Shown: positions 36,323 through 45,737 of the stretch, in pieces
How positions within the stretch are numbered: the first letter of the stretch is position 1
Layout of the letters: the number at the start of each line of letters is the position of its first letter
Source of the DNA: Methylococcaceae bacterium
GTDB taxonomy: Bacteria > Pseudomonadota > Gammaproteobacteria > Methylococcales > Methylomonadaceae
DNA length: 51,080 nt
Direction of reading: 5' to 3'
Assembly: GCA_029937975.1 (NCBI GenBank)
Contig: JAPYOW010000002.1
Span: forward strand, 1 to 51,080
Translations under genes and position numbers: made by a program
Notes under the pieces: model-generated
What the model was told of the DNA's origin: nothing
The model's input: the letters and a program-made list of their open reading frames with translations, nothing else
Database searches by the model: none

Positions 36323-37177
36323 TCATTGTAACATATGCATTAATGGTGAGCGATTCAAGCCCTTGGTCAAATAGACCTGCCATCGACCTTGCAGGGAATC
36401 AAACGCCTGCTGAGCCAATGCCCGTGAATCAAACTGCGCAAATACGCACGCTCCTGTACCTGTTAATCTGGCCTCTGAGAAGACAGCCAAATCAACCAAT
36501 GCTTCTTCTACCGGCTGATATAACTTCCTGACAACACCCAAACAATCGTTCCGATGTTGACCTGAAATAAAGCCAGCCATTGTGATCGATTTGCTATCCC
36601 TTGTCAACTCTTTAACCGAAAATATTTCTTTGGTATCCACATGACATTCGGGCTTGATAATCACCAACCACTTTTCCTCAAGCACCATCTTCTGCAATTT
36701 CTCACCCACGCCCTCGGCCCAGGCCGCATGACCGAAAACAAAAACAGGGACATCAGCACCCAGCTGCAAGCCCAGCTGCATCAAGCGTTCCACAGACAAA
36801 CCCAGCGACCATAATTGATTCAGCACCAGTAATGTTGTCGCCGCATCTGAACTACCTCCGCCCAAGCCACCCCCCATAGGCAGGTTTTTTTCGAGCGCTA
36901 TCATCACACCCTGCTGGCAACCGGTTTCTTGCTGCAGTAATTTTGCCGCTCGCACCGTAAGGTCCGAGGCTTCCGGAACACCAGGAGTGGGTGATAGTAA
37001 TCCAACCCGCGAGTCATTCACCTGATGAAAAGTCAACCAATCACACCAATCCAGCAACTGAAATACAGTTTGCAATAAATGGTAACCATCCTCCCGTTGC
37101 CCAGTAATCCTTAACATTAAATTAATTTTTGCAGGTGCCGGCCACTTATTACCCCACGCTGTCATTGCTTGTTCCAT
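36323..37177 (-). CDS. ispE: 4-diphosphocytidyl-2-C-methyl-D-erythritol kinase
   Basis: WPAPAKINLMLRITGQREDGYHLLQTVFQLLD; LPMGGGLGGGSSDAATTL. Confidence 0.97.
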   Translation of the reverse strand: MEQAMTAWGNKWPAPAKINLMLRITGQREDGYHLLQTVFQLLDWCDWLTFHQVNDSRVGLLSPTPGVPEASDLTVRAAKLLQQETGCQQGVMIALEKNLPMGGGLGGGSSDAATTLLVLNQLWSLGLSVERLMQLGLQLGADVPVFVFGHAAWAEGVGEKLQKMVLEEKWLVIIKPECHVDTKEIFSVKELTRDSKSITMAGFISGQHRNDCLGVVRKLYQPVEEALVDLAVFSEARLTGTGACVFAQFDSRALAQQAFDSLQGRWQVYLTKGLNRSPLMHMLQ

Positions 37178-37216
37178 ATTATTCCGTTACGCCACTATTC
37201 AAAAATGATGCTTTTG

Positions 37217-37780
37217 CTACTGCCACTGATTAATCACCAGCTTCAACCGGGCTTTCCCCTTGTCAATTTTTATTTTTCGCGGCAATTCATCCCGCCCAAT
37301 AAACTGCATCTGAAGATATTTTACCTGCCATTGCGACTGTAGAAAACCCTTGTCAATCAAAACATACCCTTGCTCCGGAAGCACCAGCCCCCGCACCCAG
37401 TATTTTAGGGCTGAAACGGGCACTGCAAGACCCAGCAGATTGGAAACCAGCACATCTTCCTGGCCAGAATACTGCACCCTCCGGTCACCATTATCAACAA
37501 TCATTTTACCTTCTGTCAGTTCAATCAGCGTACGCCCCTGACCAAAAGCACCTGAAAGCTCTATAGCATCCCTGTGCGGATCATGCCCCCAAACAATCGC
37601 TGCCGATAACGATTGCTCACCATCAGAAATTGCTAATCGCCCCGAAAATGTCCATTTGCTTTTTTGATATAAATAATCCCGCCCCTCCAACTTAAAGAGT
37701 GCACTTTCTTTCACTATCCGGTCAGCACATGCAAACAATTGCGTCGACAACAGCACCAGTAGCAGGGCACGAAAATTCAT
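37217..37780 (-). CDS. lolB: Outer-membrane lipoprotein localization protein LolB
   Basis: Lipoprotein signal (LFACAD), W-rich LolB fold, position upstream of ispE and divergent from hemA. Confidence 0.88.
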   Translation of the reverse strand: MNFRALLLVLLSTQLFACADRIVKESALFKLEGRDYLYQKSKWTFSGRLAISDGEQSLSAAIVWGHDPHRDAIELSGAFGQGRTLIELTEGKMIVDNGDRRVQYSGQEDVLVSNLLGLAVPVSALKYWVRGLVLPEQGYVLIDKGFLQSQWQVKYLQMQFIGRDELPRKIKIDKGKARLKLVINQWQ

Positions 37781-39516
37781 CGCCCTATCAATTGTGGAAT
37801 GCGCTCTAATAATTTTAAAAGATACTCATCTTCCGGCGATTCTTTTAATACCTCGGAAAAAACCTTTTTTGCTTCCTCCATCTCCCCCATATGCCATAAA
37901 ATCTCGGTTAGGTGAACTGCAATCTCACTTTCCGGCAATCTGGCAAAAGCCTTGCGCAATAGCGCCAAAGCCTCGGGTAAATTTCCTTTTTTAAATTGCA
38001 ACCAGCCCACACTATCTATAATCACTGTTTCATCAGGCTTCAGCGCAATGGCTTTCTGCAAATAAGTTTCTGCTTCCTCATAGCGCTGCGTTCTGTCTGC
38101 CAGGGTATAACCCAATGCATTCAAGGCGCTGGAATCGTCCGGGTTGTTTAATATGATTTTTTTTAAATCCGCCTCTAAAACATCTAGTTTATCCAGTTTC
38201 TCGGCGATTAAAGATCGTGTGTACAGCAGGTCTCTATCTTCAGGAAATATTTCAAGCGCATTGCTCAATACCTCAAAAGCTTGCTGATGGTGTTTTTGCT
38301 CGACAAGCAGTTCGGTTTTCAACAATACAATATTCAATTGCTCCGAGGGATAGTTCACCACCAGCCTATCTATCCGGCTTTCTGCCTCCACAAAGTTTTT
38401 TTGCTTCAATAGTACTGACACCGCAGACATCGATGCATCGTATGCATATGGCCCCTGAGTCACTTTATCAAACCAGGTCAGTGCCGCGTCATAATTTACT
38501 TTTTTATATTCAATTCTGCCACTATAAAAACTAGCCCGAGCATCCCACCGGGGCCTGTTAACCAGTTTTTTCAGATATGCCAGCGCCTCATCATCTTTGT
38601 TTTGTTGCATGAAAATCAAAGCCAAAGCAAACTGGCTTTCGCCATCTTCTGGCTGCGCCCTTAACATGCCGTGGTATATCGCTATCGCCTTGTCAAACTG
38701 CCCGGCTTTCATCAACACCTGAGCCAACATTTTTCTTATCCGGTTATTTTCCGGGGTCTGCTCCAGAATCGACTCCAAACTTTCTTGTGCAACCGCCATG
38801 TCACCCTTCTGTGCCGCCAGTTGCGCCTTTAAAACACGCGCCTTATTCCAGCCCGGCTGCAATTCTAAAGCCTGATTAACCTTTGCTAGCGCAATATCCA
38901 GCGTGTTCAGGTGCCCTGCCAATACTGCCTGTACAAAATAAACAATTGCTTGCCGAGGATATAATTGAGAAAGTGCGTCCAACACCTCCACGATAAAATC
39001 GGCACTGACCTCTTTGCCCATAACGTTACTCAATTCAAGCAAAGTTGCTTCAAACCCCGCAGGATCCCCCTGCAATATTTTCCCCAGGTGTTCGATCACC
39101 GCAGTTTTATCCGCATTTCTCAAGGCAGAAAAAGCGGCTATTTTCCGGGCTGTCAGGTTTTTCTCATCCTGTTTTAACCACAGCGCAACGGCCTCATCGG
39201 TTTTACTGGTATCTTTTAAATATAGCCCTATTTTTGCAGCTCTTTCCGCAATCCTGGCATCATCAACTTGCTTTGCAGCCTGTAAATAACTGTCCAGCGC
39301 AATGCCATATTGATTTCTTTGACCTGCAATTTCTGCCGTCATCAAAAGATAAAGTATCCCCGGTGAAATAGCGGTAGCATCATCCTCTATCATTTGAATT
39401 TCGTCCAGACTGCTTACCACCTCAAGGCCATCCATTTTTCTTTCCTGGGTACTGGTGCAACCGACCAAAAACACCAAGACAACAGTCATTATTACTTTTA
39501 ACACTCTAATTCCCAT
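37777..39516 (-). CDS. TPR-repeat lipoprotein
   Basis: Lipobox VFLVGCTS; repeated TPR motifs through 579 aa. Confidence 0.9.
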   Translation of the reverse strand: MGIRVLKVIMTVVLVFLVGCTSTQERKMDGLEVVSSLDEIQMIEDDATAISPGILYLLMTAEIAGQRNQYGIALDSYLQAAKQVDDARIAERAAKIGLYLKDTSKTDEAVALWLKQDEKNLTARKIAAFSALRNADKTAVIEHLGKILQGDPAGFEATLLELSNVMGKEVSADFIVEVLDALSQLYPRQAIVYFVQAVLAGHLNTLDIALAKVNQALELQPGWNKARVLKAQLAAQKGDMAVAQESLESILEQTPENNRIRKMLAQVLMKAGQFDKAIAIYHGMLRAQPEDGESQFALALIFMQQNKDDEALAYLKKLVNRPRWDARASFYSGRIEYKKVNYDAALTWFDKVTQGPYAYDASMSAVSVLLKQKNFVEAESRIDRLVVNYPSEQLNIVLLKTELLVEQKHHQQAFEVLSNALEIFPEDRDLLYTRSLIAEKLDKLDVLEADLKKIILNNPDDSSALNALGYTLADRTQRYEEAETYLQKAIALKPDETVIIDSVGWLQFKKGNLPEALALLRKAFARLPESEIAVHLTEILWHMGEMEEAKKVFSEVLKESPEDEYLLKLLERIPQLIGR

Positions 39517-39673
39517 TTAGTCACATTAACACCGCTATAGATTAGCAGAAAATCACCATAAACCAGACAAGCAATTTATTCTATTTGGATAAATTTAATA
39601 TATTATTTTAGAATAGGGCAGGTAAAAAAAGTTCTAAACAAAATGCTGTCACGCCAAGCAATGTATTGGATGC

Positions 39674-39679
39674 TATAAT
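39674..39679 (+). promoter_or_regulatory. Extended -10 (TGCTATAAT) likely for hemA
   Basis: Perfect TATAAT with TGn extension ~110 nt upstream of the hemA start. Confidence 0.4.
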
Positions 39680-39788
39680 TAATGACTTTACCTGAGAATC
39701 TCACCTTTGGTGAAACAAACTCATTTCCCATTTTTTGAAAAAGCCAACCCCCAGACTTAACTCTCTACTGATGTTTTTAGGATAAAAA

Positions 39789-41039
39789 ATGACACTGCTC
39801 TCCGTAGGGATTAATTACAATACTGCGCCTGTTGCCGTACGGGAACGCTTGGCTTTTCCTGCAAACACCCTGAAATCATCACTTAGAGCACTTCTGGATA
39901 ATCAGGAGATTAAAGGCGCTGCCATATTATCCACCTGTAATAGAACAGAATTTTATTGCCAGACAGAGGGTAATGATACCGCTGCAGTGATTCAATGGCT
40001 GGCAGATGACAAAAAAATCCAGCCTGCTGCATTCACCCCTTATTTGTACAGCCATACTGACAGCCAATCTATCCGGCACATGTTTCGTGTGGCCTGCGGA
40101 CTGGACTCCATGATTCTGGGAGAGCCTCAGATTCTGGGTCAAATGAAAACCGCTTATCAAGCCGCCTATGAAGCTGGAACCCTAGGCAAACACCTCGGCA
40201 AACTTTTCCATCACACATTTTCTGCCGCAAAAAAAGTGAGAACCGATACCGCTATTGGTTCCAGCCCTGTTTCTGTGGCTTTTACTGCGGTACAACTGGC
40301 CCAACAAATTTTCGATTCCCTGAATGATCAAACCGCATTATTGATTGGTGCCGGTGAAACCATTGAATTAACCGCGCGACATTTACATCAAAAAAATATC
40401 GGTCGCATTATTATTGCCAACAGAACCTATGACAAAGCTCACGCTCTGGCTTCACAGTTTAATGGTTATGCCATTGCTTTATCTGAAATATCCTCCCATT
40501 TAGCAGAAGCCGATATCGTGATTTCTTCTACCGCGAGCCAACTCCCCATTTTAGGCAAGGGTCGCGTTGAAAGTGCCATAAAAAAACGCAAACACAAACC
40601 CATGTTTATGGTCGACCTTGCTGTTCCTCGTGATATTGAAGCAGAAGTCGAGCAACTCCAAGATGTATACTTATACACCATTGATGACTTGCAACACACT
40701 ATTAACATAAACATGGATTCCCGTCGTAAAGCGGCGGAACAAGCCGAAGAAATCATCGACACTCAAGTTGAATATTTTCTTTCCTGGATGCGCTCACTAG
40801 GCGCTCAGTCGGTCATAAAAGATTACCGCCAGCAAGCCGAATTAACCCGCGATGAAATGCTGGCAAAAGCGTTAACCTCACTGAAAAATGGCGGTACGGC
40901 AGAAGACACTTTACAACGTCTGGCTTATAGCTTAACCAATAAACTAATACATACACCCAGCAGTCAAATCCGCGATGCAGGTGCCAATGACAGGCACGAC
41001 CTCGTGGCGGCGGCAAGAGAAATCTTTAAGCTGAAATAG
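39789..41039 (+). CDS. hemA: Glutamyl-tRNA reductase
   Basis: MTLLSVGINYNTAPVAVRERLAF; ILSTCNRTEFY. Confidence 0.98.
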   Translation: MTLLSVGINYNTAPVAVRERLAFPANTLKSSLRALLDNQEIKGAAILSTCNRTEFYCQTEGNDTAAVIQWLADDKKIQPAAFTPYLYSHTDSQSIRHMFRVACGLDSMILGEPQILGQMKTAYQAAYEAGTLGKHLGKLFHHTFSAAKKVRTDTAIGSSPVSVAFTAVQLAQQIFDSLNDQTALLIGAGETIELTARHLHQKNIGRIIIANRTYDKAHALASQFNGYAIALSEISSHLAEADIVISSTASQLPILGKGRVESAIKKRKHKPMFMVDLAVPRDIEAEVEQLQDVYLYTIDDLQHTININMDSRRKAAEQAEEIIDTQVEYFLSWMRSLGAQSVIKDYRQQAELTRDEMLAKALTSLKNGGTAEDTLQRLAYSLTNKLIHTPSSQIRDAGANDRHDLVAAAREIFKLK

Positions 41040-41174
41040 ATCAAGCAGGTTCGCAATGCACGGTAAACACAGTAAAGTCCTCCTGCTGTTTTCTCACCCT
41101 ACGCTTTGAACCCTGTAAGTTACTGTTTCTACCTGGCACCCTGAACCTTGAACCTTCTTTGCTCTTGAATACTT

Positions 41175-42260
41175 ATGAAACAATCCATCCAGACAAAACT
41201 TGAAAACCTTAACGACCGTTTTGAAGAAATAGCGGTATTACTTTCCCAGCCTGAAGTTCAAAATGACCAAAACCAGTATCGCTCATTAAGCCAGGAGTAT
41301 GCTCAAATAGATCCGCTGGTGAATTGCTATCAACAATACATTGAAAATCAAGAAAACCTTGAGGCAGCCCTTGAAATGTCCAAAGACCCCGATCCGGAAC
41401 TGCGGGAGATGGCCAAAGAGGAGTTGCAAGACACTGAACAGCAAAAAGCAGCATTACAACACCAGCTGCAAATTCTATTATTGCCTAAGGATGCCAACGA
41501 TAACCGCAATATATTTTTAGAAGTCAGAGCCGGGACAGGTGGCGATGAAGCCGCTATTTTTTCAGGTGACCTGGCCAAAATGTATCAGCGTTTTGCAGAA
41601 AAACAGGGCTGGAAAACCGAACTGATCACTGAAAACAGAAGCGATCACGGAGGCTACAAAGAAATCATTCTGCGTATCGCCGGACAAGATGTGTATGCCC
41701 AATTAAAATTTGAATCTGGTGTCCACCGGGTACAACGTGTGCCCGAAACGGAATCCCAAGGCCGCGTACATACCTCGGCCTGTACTGTAGCCATCATGCC
41801 TGAAGTTGAAAGTATTGACGAATATGAGATCAAGTCATCAGACCTGCGGGTAGATACCTTCAGAGCCTCAGGCTCAGGCGGTCAGCATGTCAATAAAACC
41901 GACTCGGCGATTCGCCTGACCCATCTTCCAACGGGCGTGGTCGTTGAGTGTCAGGATGAACGCTCGCAACATAAAAATAGAGCGCGTGCCATGGCATTAT
42001 TACAGTCCCGTTTATTGACCGCAGAACAAGACAAACAGCATGCCGAACAATCAGAAACCAGAAAATCGCAAGTGGGTTCTGGTGACCGCTCAGAAAGAAT
42101 TCGTACCTATAATTATCCACAAGGTCGCATGACAGATCACAGAATCAATTTAACCCTCTATAAACTGGATGAAATCATGCAAGGCAGCCTGGAACATGTC
42201 ATCAACCCTTTAATCAATGAGCATCAAGCCGAACTACTCACGCAACTGGGTAATGACTGA
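41175..42260 (+). CDS. prfA: Peptide chain release factor 1
   Basis: [25 protein letters not shown]. Confidence 0.98.
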   Translation: MKQSIQTKLENLNDRFEEIAVLLSQPEVQNDQNQYRSLSQEYAQIDPLVNCYQQYIENQENLEAALEMSKDPDPELREMAKEELQDTEQQKAALQHQLQILLLPKDANDNRNIFLEVRAGTGGDEAAIFSGDLAKMYQRFAEKQGWKTELITENRSDHGGYKEIILRIAGQDVYAQLKFESGVHRVQRVPETESQGRVHTSACTVAIMPEVESIDEYEIKSSDLRVDTFRASGSGGQHVNKTDSAIRLTHLPTGVVVECQDERSQHKNRARAMALLQSRLLTAEQDKQHAEQSETRKSQVGSGDRSERIRTYNYPQGRMTDHRINLTLYKLDEIMQGSLEHVINPLINEHQAELLTQLGND

Positions 42261-43095
42261 TATCCAGACAGCGCTATCAACCGCTACGTGTAGCCTCAGC
42301 ACGATCTCTGATAGCGCAGCATTAGATGCCGAGGTACTGCTCTGCCAGGTGTTATCCAAGCCTCGCTCACACCTGCGGGCATGGCCGGAAAAACCCTTAA
42401 CAGATCAACAAAGCACTCACTTCCAGCTGCTGTTGAAAAAACGCCAACAAGGGCAGCCAATAGCCTATATTACTGGACACAAGGAATTCTGGTCCCGTGC
42501 TTTTAAAGTCAGCTCCTCGGTATTAATCCCCAGACCTGATACCGAATTATTAATTGAACTCAGCTTGGCTTTAATTGCAGATAAAGCCAGCCCCCGCCTG
42601 ATCGATTTAGGTACTGGCTCAGGCATTATTGCCATCACGCTGGCCGCTGAACGCCCGGATCTGGAAATCATAGCTACGGATATCAGCCTCCCGGCACTTA
42701 AAATAGCACAGCAAAATGCCACCTTTCATGGTGTTAACAATATTCAATTTGTGCATTCTGACTGGTTTTCCGCAGTGCCAGCCACTCAATTTGATTTAAT
42801 TATCAGCAATCCACCTTATATAGCGCAATATGACCCTCATTTATCGGAAGGCGATGTCCGTTTTGAACCAGAAATGGCATTGATTGCTGCTGAACATGGA
42901 CTTAAAGATATCAGCACTCTCTGCCAACAAGCCCGGCATTATTTAAAAGCTGATGCTACACTATTGATTGAACATGGTTTTGACCAACAATCTGCCGTCA
43001 AAAGCCTATTTGATTCGTTTGACTATAGGAATATCACTCCGTTTACTGATCTTTCTAACAACCCCAGAGTAACAACAGGCCAATGGCAGCATTAA
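42253..43095 (+). CDS. prmC: Release-factor glutamine methyltransferase PrmC (start revised)
   Basis: [14 protein letters not shown] motif; internal ATG (MTDIQTALS) overlaps the prfA stop by 8 nt, more likely than the ORF-track start at 42217. Confidence 0.95.
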   Translation: MTDIQTALSTATCSLSTISDSAALDAEVLLCQVLSKPRSHLRAWPEKPLTDQQSTHFQLLLKKRQQGQPIAYITGHKEFWSRAFKVSSSVLIPRPDTELLIELSLALIADKASPRLIDLGTGSGIIAITLAAERPDLEIIATDISLPALKIAQQNATFHGVNNIQFVHSDWFSAVPATQFDLIISNPPYIAQYDPHLSEGDVRFEPEMALIAAEHGLKDISTLCQQARHYLKADATLLIEHGFDQQSAVKSLFDSFDYRNITPFTDLSNNPRVTTGQWQH

Positions 43096-43508
43096 ACACA
43101 AAAGAGTTCCAGTTATCCCGAAAAATCACCACCCAGCTATTACACTGGGCACAATTATCACCCGATCAGGAAGTTTGCGGTTTAATCGGCGCCAAAAACA
43201 ATATTGCCAGTAGCTGCTACCCTATTGATAACATTGCAAAACATCCTGAAAATCGATTTTTCCTGGATGAAAAGCAGCATATCCACGCTTTTTCAACCAT
43301 GCGTGACAGAAACGAAACACTGTTCGCCATCTACCATTCCCACCCCGCTTCACCCGCTATTCCTTCCGAAACAGACATAAACCTAGCGGCCTACCCGGAT
43401 GCCATTTATTTAATCATTTCCTTGAATACAAAAGGCGTCATGGAAATACGCGGCTTCAAAATCCAGCATAAAACAGTAGAAAATATCGCGTTGAGTCTGA
43501 CGGAATAA
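43083..43508 (+). CDS. Standalone JAMM/MPN+ (Mov34-type) putative metalloprotease
   Basis: JAMM signature E(VCGL)...HSHPASPAIPSETD; start overlaps prmC stop by 13 nt. Confidence 0.85.
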   Translation: MAALNTKEFQLSRKITTQLLHWAQLSPDQEVCGLIGAKNNIASSCYPIDNIAKHPENRFFLDEKQHIHAFSTMRDRNETLFAIYHSHPASPAIPSETDINLAAYPDAIYLIISLNTKGVMEIRGFKIQHKTVENIALSLTE

Positions 43509-43753
43509 ACACCAGAGAGTAGGAATTTTCTGCTATAGCGCATTGATTTACACCAGATAATGCAGCAAATCATCACCGTGTCCGCCTGATGGTGTATGAG
43601 CCAAAACCCACCTTAAGTTCAATACAAACAGTGAAAATGCGGTCAAGATTGGATTAAAGGACTTTCTTAGCTGCTGCGCCGAACAAATCACACCTGCAAC
43701 GCACTGATCCTCAGTTTTGACAAAACCGAGGAAAAATACCGCCAGTATCTCAA

Positions 43754-45295
43754 CTAATATTTGCTGAAAATTTGATTCGGCCGAAGACCAATCAAACATA
43801 AAGATAAGATATAAACCAGCCCACCGGCCGCCACCCACAAGCCAAGATGATACACTTTCTCAAATGCAGTCCAGACAAACCACTCCTCACGCTCAACACA
43901 ACTAAATAAAAATAGCGCCATAATTTCATTGGCAAAGATGATTTTGACAATAAAATTCGCCCAATTTTTACCTGGCCTATAGATTTTATCTTTTAACAGA
44001 CGTGTTAATAAAAGTGCGGCATTTAAGAAGGCTCCTAAAGAAGTTGCCAGTGCCAGACCAGCATGTTCCAAAGGAAATACCAATACGATATTTAAACCCA
44101 TATTGGCAAACATGGCATAAATACCAAAGCGAACCGGCGTTTTCATATCTTTACGCGAGGTAAAACCCGGCACCAGGACTTTCACTAAAATAAAGCCTAA
44201 CAAGCCTATCGCATAAGCCATCAGACTTTGGCCTGCAAGCTCTACATCGTGACGGCCGAACTCCTCATACTGAAATAATGTCGACAACATGGGTTCTGCT
44301 AAAATCAGCAGCCCTACCGAAGCCGGTAAACCAATCAAAAGCACTAGACGTAAAGCCCAGTCCATAGATTTTGAAAATTCAACCGGGTCATTCGCTGCGT
44401 GATTTTTAGATAAATTGGGCAAAATAACGGTGGCTAATGCAATGCCGAAAATACCGAGCGGAAACTCAACCAGTCTATCGGAATAATATAACCATGAAAC
44501 ACTGCCCGCGACTAAAAACGAGGCAATCAGTGTATCCAAAAGTAAATTAATCTGCGTCACCGAAACACCAAAAAGGGCCGGTAACATCATTTTTAAGATG
44601 CGCTTGACCCCCGGATCTTTAAATCCAAGTTGAAAAGACGGCAACAAACCCAGCCGATGCAATGCCGGCACTTGAAACAATAGCTGGACGATGCCAGCGG
44701 CAAAAACCCCCCATGCCAACGCAACAATAGGCTCTGGCATTAAAGGTGAAAGCCATATCGCTGCAGCGATCATACAGAGATTTAAAAACACCGGGGTAAA
44801 AGCAGGAATGGCAAATTTACCATGCGAATTCAAAATTCCTCCGGCAAATGCCACCAAAGAAATAAAAAATAAATACGGAAAGGTGATTCTTAGCATTTGC
44901 ACGGTTAAATCAAATTGCTTTTGTTCATGAATAAAGCCCGGTGCAAAAAGCGTAATCAGCAGGGGGGCAGCAATAACCCCCACTATCGTCACCAACAACA
45001 AAATCAAGGCCAGTGTGCCGGCCGTCCTGTCGATAAATAACTTTAAAGCCTGTTGGCTGCCTTGCTCCTTATAGTCCGATAAGATAGGAACAAAGGCCTG
45101 TGAAAAGGCACCTTCGGCAAATAAACGACGCATGAAATTAGGGATTTTAAAAGCCACAAAAAATGCATCCGTTGCCGAATCAATACCAAACACACGGGCA
45201 AAGAGCATATCCCGAATGAACCCTAGCACTCGTGATATCATCGTCATACTACTGACGATAGCAGTTGATTTAAAAAGTTGTCGACTCACTGTCAC
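43754..45295 (-). CDS. murJ: Lipid II flippase MurJ (MviN)
   Basis: STAIVSSMTMISRVLGFIRDMLFARVFGIDSATDAFFVAFKIPNFMRRLFAEGAFSQAFVPI. Confidence 0.98.
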   Translation of the reverse strand: MTVSRQLFKSTAIVSSMTMISRVLGFIRDMLFARVFGIDSATDAFFVAFKIPNFMRRLFAEGAFSQAFVPILSDYKEQGSQQALKLFIDRTAGTLALILLLVTIVGVIAAPLLITLFAPGFIHEQKQFDLTVQMLRITFPYLFFISLVAFAGGILNSHGKFAIPAFTPVFLNLCMIAAAIWLSPLMPEPIVALAWGVFAAGIVQLLFQVPALHRLGLLPSFQLGFKDPGVKRILKMMLPALFGVSVTQINLLLDTLIASFLVAGSVSWLYYSDRLVEFPLGIFGIALATVILPNLSKNHAANDPVEFSKSMDWALRLVLLIGLPASVGLLILAEPMLSTLFQYEEFGRHDVELAGQSLMAYAIGLLGFILVKVLVPGFTSRKDMKTPVRFGIYAMFANMGLNIVLVFPLEHAGLALATSLGAFLNAALLLTRLLKDKIYRPGKNWANFIVKIIFANEIMALFLFSCVEREEWFVWTAFEKVYHLGLWVAAGGLVYILSLCLIGLRPNQIFSKY

Positions 45296-45316
45296 TCATT
45301 GGCTAATTAAAAAATA

Positions 45317-45345
45317 TTGACAATCATATCATTGTCTAAGATAAT
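45317..45345 (+). promoter_or_regulatory. Sigma70 promoter of rpsT
   Basis: TTGACA-N17-GATAAT, 33 nt before the ATG of rpsT. Confidence 0.8.
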
Positions 45346-45378
45346 AGCCAGTTCTTAAATTACCAGATGAATGGGCCC

Positions 45379-45642
45379 ATGGCTAATACAGCACAAGCGA
45401 AAAAAAGAGCGCGTCAGGCAGAAAAAAACCGTATACGCAATACTAGCCAACGTAGCAATATGCGTACTTTTATCAAAAAATTAATGGTAGCCATTGACGC
45501 TGGCGACAAAGGAAAAGCACAAACAGCTTTTACCACAGTCGCAGCTAAAATTGATGCAGCCGTCACAAAGGGCCTTATTCATAAGAATAAAGCTGCACGA
45601 AATAAAAGCAGATTAAATACCAGAGTCCGCACGATGGCTTAA
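45379..45642 (+). CDS. rpsT: 30S ribosomal protein S20 (start revised)
   Basis: [33 protein letters not shown]-track start at 45367 adds non-conserved MNGP. Confidence 0.97.
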   Translation: MANTAQAKKRARQAEKNRIRNTSQRSNMRTFIKKLMVAIDAGDKGKAQTAFTTVAAKIDAAVTKGLIHKNKAARNKSRLNTRVRTMA

Positions 45643-45657
45643 AAGCTAATAAATTCC

Positions 45658-45696
45658 AAAAAAAGCCGTTATATCCTAGATATAACGGCTTTTTTT
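45658..45696. terminator. Bidirectional terminator between convergent rpsT and the ATPase gene
   Basis: AAAAAAAGCCGTTATATC-CTA-GATATAACGGCTTTTTTT. Confidence 0.93.
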
Positions 45697-45737
45697 ATCT
45701 GTAAAATTTAGCTTTTTGATCTTTATTGCTCCGGGCT

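Noticed and set aside
43548-43838. Minus-strand 96-aa ORF overlapping the murJ 3' end
   Set aside because: No family resemblance, overlaps murJ by ~85 nt; probably spurious.
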